This document shows, in pieces, positions 58,771 through 64,000 of a DNA stretch of 64,000 nucleotides. The stretch lies in NCBI RefSeq assembly GCF_029382225.1, contig NZ_JARLTC010000009.1:124001-188000 (forward strand), written 5' to 3'. The position numbers and the translations under genes are program-made. Position 1 is the first letter of the stretch. Each line of letters starts with the position of its first letter. The stretch comes from Spongiactinospora sp. TRM90649 (lineage in GTDB: Bacteria > Actinomycetota > Actinomycetes > Streptosporangiales > Streptosporangiaceae). Under the pieces are notes generated by a model that saw nothing but the letters and a program-made list of their open reading frames with translations, searched no databases and was not told the origin of the DNA.

Positions 58771-59820
58771 ATGAGCGGTTTCCACGCGCTCGCCGTCGAT
58801 CGGGTCGAACGGCTGTGCGACGACGCAGTCGCGATCACCTTCGCCGTGCCCGCCGAGCTGACCGGCACGTTCGCCTTCCGGCCGGGGCAGTTCCTGACCC
58901 TGCGCCGCGTGGTGGACGGCCGGGAGGAACGCCGCTCGTACTCGATCTGCGCCCCCGACGGCGAGGCCCCGCGCATCGGCGTGCGCGAGGTGCCCGACGG
59001 GCTGTTCTCCTCCTGGCTGGTCCGCGAGGTCGGGCCGGGCGACGTCATCGAGGCGCTGCCCCCCGCCGGGTCCTTCACCCCTGACCTGGCCCGGACGCGG
59101 CACCACGTGCTGATCGCGGCGGGTTCGGGCATCACGCCGATGATGTCCATCGCCGCCGCCGTCCTGCGCGACCCGGAGGCCCGCGTGTCCGTCCTGTACG
59201 GCAACCGCCGGGGCCGGACGGTGATGTTCGCCGACGAGCTGGCCGACCTGAAGGACGCCCACCTGGACCGCTGCGAGGTCACGCACGTGCTGAGCAGAGA
59301 GCCCAGGGAGGCCGGGCTCGGCGGCAGGCTCGACCGGGCCGCCCTCGCCGAGCTGCTCCCCCGCCTCTACCCCGTGGACGAGGTCGGCCACTGGTGGCTG
59401 TGCGGGCCGCTCGGCCTGGTCACCGGCGCGCGGGACGTGCTCGGCGAGCTGGGCGTGCCACGGGAGCGGATCCACCAGGAGCTGTTCTACGTCGGGGACG
59501 AGCCCCCCGCGCCCCGGCGGCACGGCGAGGAGGCGACCGGGGGCGAGTGCGCGGTGACGATCACCCTGGACGGCCGGGCGACCACCCTCCGCGCCACCCG
59601 CGAGACCCGGCTGCTCGACGCCGCGCGCCGGGTCCGCCCCGACGCGCCGTACGCGTGCCGGAGCGGGGTCTGCGGCACCTGCCGGGCCAAGGTCGTCAGC
59701 GGGCGGGTGGACATGCGGCGCAACTTCGCGCTCGAACCGGAGGAGATCGCCGCCGGGTTCGTGCTGACCTGCCAGTCGGTCCCCGACTCCGACGAGATCA
59801 CCCTGGACTTCGACGGCTGA
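58771..59820 (+). CDS. paaE: Phenylacetyl-CoA epoxidase reductase PaaE
   Basis: A 349-residue FNR-like reductase: FAD motif RSYSICAPDG, NADPH-side HVLIAAGSGITPMMSI, and a plant-type [2Fe-2S] ferredoxin domain at the C-terminus with YACRSGVCGTCRAKV and VLTCQSVP. Passes electrons from NADPH to PaaA. The start is one base after the paaD stop, ending the paaZABCDE unit. Confidence 0.93.
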   Translation: MSGFHALAVDRVERLCDDAVAITFAVPAELTGTFAFRPGQFLTLRRVVDGREERRSYSICAPDGEAPRIGVREVPDGLFSSWLVREVGPGDVIEALPPAGSFTPDLARTRHHVLIAAGSGITPMMSIAAAVLRDPEARVSVLYGNRRGRTVMFADELADLKDAHLDRCEVTHVLSREPREAGLGGRLDRAALAELLPRLYPVDEVGHWWLCGPLGLVTGARDVLGELGVPRERIHQELFYVGDEPPAPRRHGEEATGGECAVTITLDGRATTLRATRETRLLDAARRVRPDAPYACRSGVCGTCRAKVVSGRVDMRRNFALEPEEIAAGFVLTCQSVPDSDEITLDFDG

Positions 59821-59838
59821 CCCGGCCTCACGTGTGGC

Positions 59839-61053
59839 CTACATGTGGGTGAACAGGACCTCCGGGCGCTCGACGCAGTCGGCGACGAACCGGAGGAACC
59901 CGCCCGCGACGCCGCCGTCGCAGACGCGGTGGTCGAAGGTGAAGGAGAGCTGGGTGACCTCGCGCAGCCGGATCTCGCCCTCGAACGCCCAGGGGCGGGG
60001 GGCGATCCGCCCGACTCCGAGCATGGCGGCCTCGGGGTGGTTGAGGATCGGGGTGGAGCCGTCCACGCCGAACACGCCGTAGTTGTTGAGGGTGAACGTG
60101 CCGCCGGTGAGGTCGGCCGGGGCCAGCCGTCCCTCGCGGGCCGCCTCGGTGCGTTCGCGCAGGGCGGCGGCGAGTTCGGCCAGGGTCATCGTGTGGGCGT
60201 CGCGGACGACCGGCACGACCAGGCCCCGGTCGGTCTGCGCGGCGAAGCCCAGGTTCACCCGCGACATCCGGACGATCTCCTGACGCCCGGTGTCCACGGT
60301 GGCGTTGAGCTCGGGGAAGCGGCGCAGCCCGGCCAGGCAGATCCGGGCGAACAGGGCGAGCATCCCGACCCGCGCGGCGGGGTCGGCGTCTCCGATGTCG
60401 TGCTTGAGGCGCACCAGGGGGGTGGCGTCGGCCTCGACCCAGGTGGTGGCGTCGGGGATCTCCCGCCTGCTGCGGGACATCTTCTCGGCGATGGTCCGCC
60501 GGATGCCGGTGATCGGCACGCGGACCGTGTCGCGCTCCTCCGGGACCTTTGGGGCGCTTGGGATCTCGGTGGCGGCGATGGCGGTCTCGACGTCCTGCCG
60601 CAGCACGACGCCGCCCGCGCCGCTACCGGTGAGCGTCTCGACATCGACGCCGTTGTCCCTGGCCAGGCGGCGCACCACGGGCGAGATGACCCGCGTGGCC
60701 GTCCCCGCCGGGGCAGAGGATGAGGGAGGCGCCGCCCGGCGGCGGCGAGAGCGGCGGGTTTCGGTCGTCGTGCCGTACCCGACGAGGACGTTGCCCGAGC
60801 CCGCCGGTTCCGCCGGGACGGTCACCGCGATCAGCGGCGACCCGACCCCCAGTACCGATCCGGCCTCGGCGTACAGCTCGGAGACCGTCCCGGCGAACGG
60901 CACCGGCACGTCCACGGCCGCCTTGGCGGTCTCCACCTCCACCACGACCTGGTCGATCGTCACGGTGTCGCCGACCGACACCCGCCACCGCAGGATCTCC
61001 GCCTCGGTCAGCCCTTCGCCGAGATCCGGCAGGCGGAAGACCGTCGCGCTCAT
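59839..61053 (-). CDS. bkdC: Branched-chain 2-oxoacid dehydrogenase E2 (dihydrolipoyl acyltransferase)
   Basis: A 404-residue E2: one lipoyl domain with K44 in VVVEVETAKAAVDVPV, a linker, a peripheral-subunit-binding domain (SPVVRRLARDNGVDVETLTGS) and an acyltransferase core with RRTIAEKM, NNYGVFGVDGSTPIL and the catalytic HxxxDG (FDHRVCDGG). Its ATG overlaps the E1beta stop (ATGA). Last gene of the bkd unit; no E3 gene is in the window, so lipoamide dehydrogenase must be encoded elsewhere. Confidence 0.93.
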   Translation of the reverse strand: MSATVFRLPDLGEGLTEAEILRWRVSVGDTVTIDQVVVEVETAKAAVDVPVPFAGTVSELYAEAGSVLGVGSPLIAVTVPAEPAGSGNVLVGYGTTTETRRSRRRRAAPPSSSAPAGTATRVISPVVRRLARDNGVDVETLTGSGAGGVVLRQDVETAIAATEIPSAPKVPEERDTVRVPITGIRRTIAEKMSRSRREIPDATTWVEADATPLVRLKHDIGDADPAARVGMLALFARICLAGLRRFPELNATVDTGRQEIVRMSRVNLGFAAQTDRGLVVPVVRDAHTMTLAELAAALRERTEAAREGRLAPADLTGGTFTLNNYGVFGVDGSTPILNHPEAAMLGVGRIAPRPWAFEGEIRLREVTQLSFTFDHRVCDGGVAGGFLRFVADCVERPEVLFTHM

Positions 61054-62066
61054 GCGGCACCGTCCAGGAGGTAACGAGTATCGGGCCGGTCGTCGCGCTG
61101 GAGGCGGTCGAGCACGTCGAGGATGCGATCGACGCTCGGCAGGTGGTGGCGCTCCAGCATCGGGGGTGGATAGGGCACGTCGAACCCGGCCACCCGCAGC
61201 ACCGGCGCGCGCAGGCTGTGGAAACACCGCTCCTGCACCCGTGCGGCGATCTCCGCGCCGACCCCGGCGAAGCCCGCGGCCTCGCTGACCACCACGCAGC
61301 GGCCGGTCCGGCGTACGGAATCACCGACGGTCACGTCGTCGAACGGCACGATCGTGCGGACGTCGACGACCTCCAGGTCCCAGCCCTCCTCCTTGGCCGC
61401 CTCGGCGGCCTCCAGCGCGACCGGGACGCTCGGCCCGTACGCGACGAGGGTCGCGTCGCCGCCCGCCCGCCGCACGACGGCCCGGCCGAACGGCTCGGCG
61501 CGGGTGAGCCGCTCGACGTCCGCCTTGGCCCAGTACAGCTTCTTCGGCTCCAGGAAGACGACCGGGTCGGGGTCCTCGATCGCCTCGCGCAGCAGCGAGT
61601 ACGCGTCCTGGACGGTCGCCGGGGTGACGACCTTCAGCCCCGGCGTCTGCGCGTAGTACGCCTCGCTGGAGTCGCAGTGGTGCTCCACCCCGCCGATCCC
61701 GCCGCCGTACGGGATGCGGATGACGAGCGGCAGCCCGACCTTCCCCCGGGTCCGGTTGCGCATCTTGGCGACGTGCGAGGCGATCTGCTCGAAGGCCGGG
61801 TAGGCGAACGCGTCGAACTGCAGCTCCACGACCGGGCGGAAGCCGCCCATGGCCATGCCGACGGCGAAGCCGACGATGCCCGCCTCGGCGAGAGGGGTGT
61901 CGAAGCAGCGGTCGTCGCCGAGCGCGGCGGCCAGCCCGTCGGTGATCCGGAACACGCCCCCGAGCGCGCCGACGTCCTCGCCGAACACCACGACCCGCTC
62001 GTCGTCGTGCATCGCCTCGCGCAGGGCGGTGTTGAGCGCCTGGGCCATGGTGATCGTGCTGATCAC
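61050..62066 (-). CDS. bkdB: Branched-chain 2-oxoacid dehydrogenase E1 beta
   Basis: A 338-residue transketolase-like E1 beta subunit (GEDVGALGGVFRITDGL, PYGGGIGGVEHHCDSSEAYY, KVVTPATVQDAYSLL). With E1 alpha it decarboxylates branched-chain 2-oxoacids to acyl-lipoamide. GTG 62066 overlaps the E1 alpha stop by GTGA and follows GGAGG. Confidence 0.93.
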   Translation of the reverse strand: MISTITMAQALNTALREAMHDDERVVVFGEDVGALGGVFRITDGLAAALGDDRCFDTPLAEAGIVGFAVGMAMGGFRPVVELQFDAFAYPAFEQIASHVAKMRNRTRGKVGLPLVIRIPYGGGIGGVEHHCDSSEAYYAQTPGLKVVTPATVQDAYSLLREAIEDPDPVVFLEPKKLYWAKADVERLTRAEPFGRAVVRRAGGDATLVAYGPSVPVALEAAEAAKEEGWDLEVVDVRTIVPFDDVTVGDSVRRTGRCVVVSEAAGFAGVGAEIAARVQERCFHSLRAPVLRVAGFDVPYPPPMLERHHLPSVDRILDVLDRLQRDDRPDTRYLLDGAA

Positions 62067-63160
62067 GGCTGTGCCTCCTCTGCCAGCAGTTCGGCGCGCA
62101 GCAGCGCCCGCTGCTCGGCCAGTTGCGGGGTCGGCGCGCTGTAGACGTGGTCGAACAGCCCGAGCGGGACGAGTTCGGGGTCGGCGTTCATCCGGGTCCG
62201 CAGGCTCGCGGCGAACTCCTCGGCCTCGGCCGTCCACGCGGCCTCGTCTTCGTCGGTGAGCAGGTGGCGGCGGCGCAGGTGGCCCGCGAGCCGGGCGATC
62301 GGGTCGCGGGCCCGCCACTCGTCGGCCTCGGCGTCGTCGCGGTAGCGGGTGGCGTCGTCGGCGTTGGTGTGCGACTCCAGCCGGTAGGTGTGCGCCTCGA
62401 CCAGGTAGGGGCCGTTGCCCGCGCGGGCGTGCCGGACGGCGGCGGCGAGCACGGCCAGCACCGCGACCGGGTCGTTGCCGTCCACGCGTTCGGCGGGCAT
62501 GCCGTAGCCGATGCCCTTGTGCGCGAGGGACGGCGCGGCGGTCTGGCGCTCCAGCGGGACGGAGATGGCGTAGTGGTTGTTCTGCACGAGGAACACCACG
62601 GGGGCCTTGAACACGGCGGCGAAGTTCAGCGCCTCGTGGAAGTCGCCCTCGCTGGTGGCACCGTCGCCGACGCAGGCCAGGGCGACCTTCCCGGTTCCCT
62701 TCCGGCGCTCGGCGTAGGCGACCCCGGCGGCGTGCGCGCACTGGGTGGCCAGCGGCGTGCACTGCGGGGCAACGTGGTGCAGCACGGGGTCGTAGCCGCA
62801 GTGCCGGTCCCCGCGCAGCAGGGCGAGCACCTCCACCGGGTCGATGCCGCGCGTGACCAGGGCGACCGACTCGCGGTAGGTGGGGAAGAGCCAGTCGCCG
62901 TCGCCGAGGACGAGCGCGGCGGACACCTGGCAGGCCTCCTGGCCGTGGCTGGAGGGGTAGACGGCCAGCCGTCCCTGCTTGGTCAGCGCGGTGGCCTGCG
63001 CGTCGAACCGCCGTCCGATGATCATCGCGCGGTGGGCCGCGCGCAGCAGCTCGTCGTCCGGCGCGGGGTGCGGATGCCGGCCGCGCCGCAGCGCGCCGGT
63101 GTCGGTCAGGTAGCGGACGGGCTCCGCTGAGGGGAGCAGCGTCTCTGCCCGAGCCGTCAT
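62063..63160 (-). CDS. bkdA: Branched-chain 2-oxoacid dehydrogenase E1 alpha
   Basis: A 365-residue E1 alpha subunit. The thiamine pyrophosphate motif reads GDGATSEGDFHEALNFAAVF with VQNNHYAIS, and ESHTNADDATRYRD is the phosphorylation-loop-like segment. ATG 63160 is chosen for GGAGGTG just upstream rather than the GTG three codons earlier. First gene of the operon, divergent from the Lrp regulator. Confidence 0.93.
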   Translation of the reverse strand: MTARAETLLPSAEPVRYLTDTGALRRGRHPHPAPDDELLRAAHRAMIIGRRFDAQATALTKQGRLAVYPSSHGQEACQVSAALVLGDGDWLFPTYRESVALVTRGIDPVEVLALLRGDRHCGYDPVLHHVAPQCTPLATQCAHAAGVAYAERRKGTGKVALACVGDGATSEGDFHEALNFAAVFKAPVVFLVQNNHYAISVPLERQTAAPSLAHKGIGYGMPAERVDGNDPVAVLAVLAAAVRHARAGNGPYLVEAHTYRLESHTNADDATRYRDDAEADEWRARDPIARLAGHLRRRHLLTDEDEAAWTAEAEEFAASLRTRMNADPELVPLGLFDHVYSAPTPQLAEQRALLRAELLAEEAQP

Positions 63161-63208
63161 GGGGTTCACCTCCGAATGCGATCCGTGCTAGGAATATGCG
63201 CCAGGTGA

Positions 63209-63226
63209 GCCATTAGTCTCAATAGC
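63209..63226. promoter_or_regulatory. Possible Lrp/AsnC operator
   Basis: GCCATT-AGTCTC-AATAGC is an inverted repeat with one mismatch, centred in the AT-richest part of the 107-base gap between bkdA and the regulator. The spacing and dyad fit Lrp/AsnC-type sites. Confidence 0.45.
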
Positions 63227-63267
63227 CAGGGAAAAGTGTGGACGTACGGCCCAGATCAGGAGGTTCC

Positions 63268-63771
63268 ATGGACCAGTTGCCTCCCGAGGCCCCACCGACC
63301 TCCGATCCGATCGGACGTTCGGCCGGTCGTCCAGCCGCCCCTATCGACGACATCGACCGGGCCATCATCCGGGCGCTGCGGGACGACGGCCGTCTTTCCG
63401 TCCGCGCGCTGGCCGAACGGGTCAGCGTCTCCCGCTCCAACGCCTACACACGCCTGGAACGCCTGATCGACGACGGCGTCATCACCGGCTTCACCGCCCT
63501 CGTGGACCCGGTCCGCGCGGGCCTGGCCACGGGCGCGTACGTGCTGGTCACCATGGAGCAGCACTCCTGGCGCGAGATCGCCGCCCGGCTGCGCGAGATC
63601 CCCTACATCGAGCACCTGGCCTTCGTCGGCGGCGACGTCGACCTGGTCATGCTCGTCCGCACCCCCGACAACGCCTCCCTGCGCGACGTCGTCCTGGCCC
63701 GCATCCACGCAGTAGAGGGCGTCCGCTCCACCCGCACCTGGCTGATCTTCGACGAGCCCCCGGCCGACTAG
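63268..63771 (+). CDS. bkdR: Lrp/AsnC-family transcriptional regulator
   Basis: A 167-residue Lrp/AsnC protein: an N-terminal HTH (RALAERVSVSRSNAYTRLERL) followed by a RAM effector domain (IPYIEHLAFVGGDVDLVMLV, EGVRSTRTWLIF). Divergent from bkdABC, so likely a local regulator of branched-chain amino acid breakdown, as BkdR-type proteins are. CAGGAGG precedes ATG 63268. Confidence 0.9.
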   Translation: MDQLPPEAPPTSDPIGRSAGRPAAPIDDIDRAIIRALRDDGRLSVRALAERVSVSRSNAYTRLERLIDDGVITGFTALVDPVRAGLATGAYVLVTMEQHSWREIAARLREIPYIEHLAFVGGDVDLVMLVRTPDNASLRDVVLARIHAVEGVRSTRTWLIFDEPPAD

Positions 63772-64000
63772 CCGGCGCAGCCGGAGAGCATGGCCTCGAC
63801 CAGGTCGCGGACGACGTCCCTGGTGACGGCACCTGGCGGGAGGCCGACCAGGGTGAACAGCGCACCGCTGTAGAGCGCGATCAGGATGGGAATCCGCTCG
63901 CGGGGGACGGTGAGACCGAGCGTTTCGTGCTGCCCGACCGTGATGTGCTCCGCCGTGGCCGCAAGGCCCGCGAGCGCCGACGCGAGGGCCGGGCTGCGCG
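63768..64000 (-). CDS. TetR-family regulator, C-terminal part (cut by window edge)
   Basis: The reverse-strand frame ending in TAG at 63768 encodes about 77 residues that run off the right edge. The visible part, with VPRERIPILIALYSGALFTLV and a final VRDLVEAMLSGCAG, looks like the ligand-binding helices and C-terminus of a TetR regulator. The DNA-binding half is outside the window. It overlaps the Lrp gene end by 4 bases. Confidence 0.6.
   Translation of the reverse strand, partial: RSPALASALAGLAATAEHITVGQHETLGLTVPRERIPILIALYSGALFTLVGLPPGAVTRDVVRDLVEAMLSGCAG

Noticed and set aside
1..64000. Mobile elements, CRISPR arrays, tRNA or rRNA genes
   Set aside because: No transposase, integrase, regularly spaced repeat array or RNA gene pattern was recognised while reading both strands.

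Overview
The window is high-GC DNA from an actinomycete. The GC-rich third codon positions, the many ATGA/GTGA stop-start overlaps, a mycothiol-dependent nitroreductase homologue and an OvmZ/OvmW-type gene pair all fit this. A Streptosporangiales-like host is plausible but is inference. I saw no transposase, integrase, tRNA, rRNA or CRISPR array.

Region 1 (1-36,784) is a biosynthetic gene cluster. At the left edge a minus-strand unit runs from a uracil phosphoribosyltransferase-like gene through an EamA exporter into an NRPS gene cut by the window edge. Divergent from it are an ornithine-cyclodeaminase-like gene and the OvmZ/OvmW-like pair, closed by a terminator. A run of 24 plus-strand genes (4051-36734) follows, with no gap above about 54 bases, ending in a strong terminator. 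It encodes a HisC-like aminotransferase, a Rv2466c-like nitroreductase, DAHP synthase, a nitrate-to-nitrite module (NasC-like reductase, FAD/[2Fe-2S] partner, NarK), a CysK-like synthase, two MFS exporters, an ATP-grasp ligase array (a tandem fusion, a degenerate short copy and two single ligases) with a PptA-like tautomerase inside it, a one-module PKS (KS-AT-KR-DH-ACP), a hydroxymalonyl-ACP cassette, a class III aminotransferase, an ACP-fused DhbE-like AMP ligase, a second adenylating enzyme, an Sfp-type PPTase and a QsuD-like quinate/shikimate dehydrogenase. My inference is a shikimate-derived acid starter, extended once with a hydroxymalonyl unit, aminated, and joined to amino acids by ATP-grasp ligases. 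The nitrite supply raises the possibility of nitrite-dependent N-N or diazo chemistry. I do not recognise the product.

Region 2 (36,801-43,139) is ordinary chromosome: TerC behind a yybP-ykoY-like manganese riboswitch with a visible expression platform, an unknown multi-pass membrane protein, a gene-poor scar, a P450, Lgt and a LysR regulator.

Region 3 (43,204-59,820) is catabolic. A LysR-divergent operon holds two amidases, an inositol-monophosphatase-like protein, an aldo/keto reductase, PaaK, a three-gene ABC importer, an F420/NADP reductase-like protein and an enoyl-CoA hydratase. It leads into a TetR (PaaR-like) gene divergent from paaZABCDE. Together they suggest uptake and hydrolysis of an aromatic amide or similar substrate, feeding phenylacetyl-CoA into the epoxidase pathway.

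Region 4 (59,839-64,000) is a branched-chain 2-oxoacid dehydrogenase operon (E1alpha, E1beta, E2; no E3) divergent from an Lrp/AsnC regulator, followed by the C-terminal end of a TetR-type regulator cut by the window edge.
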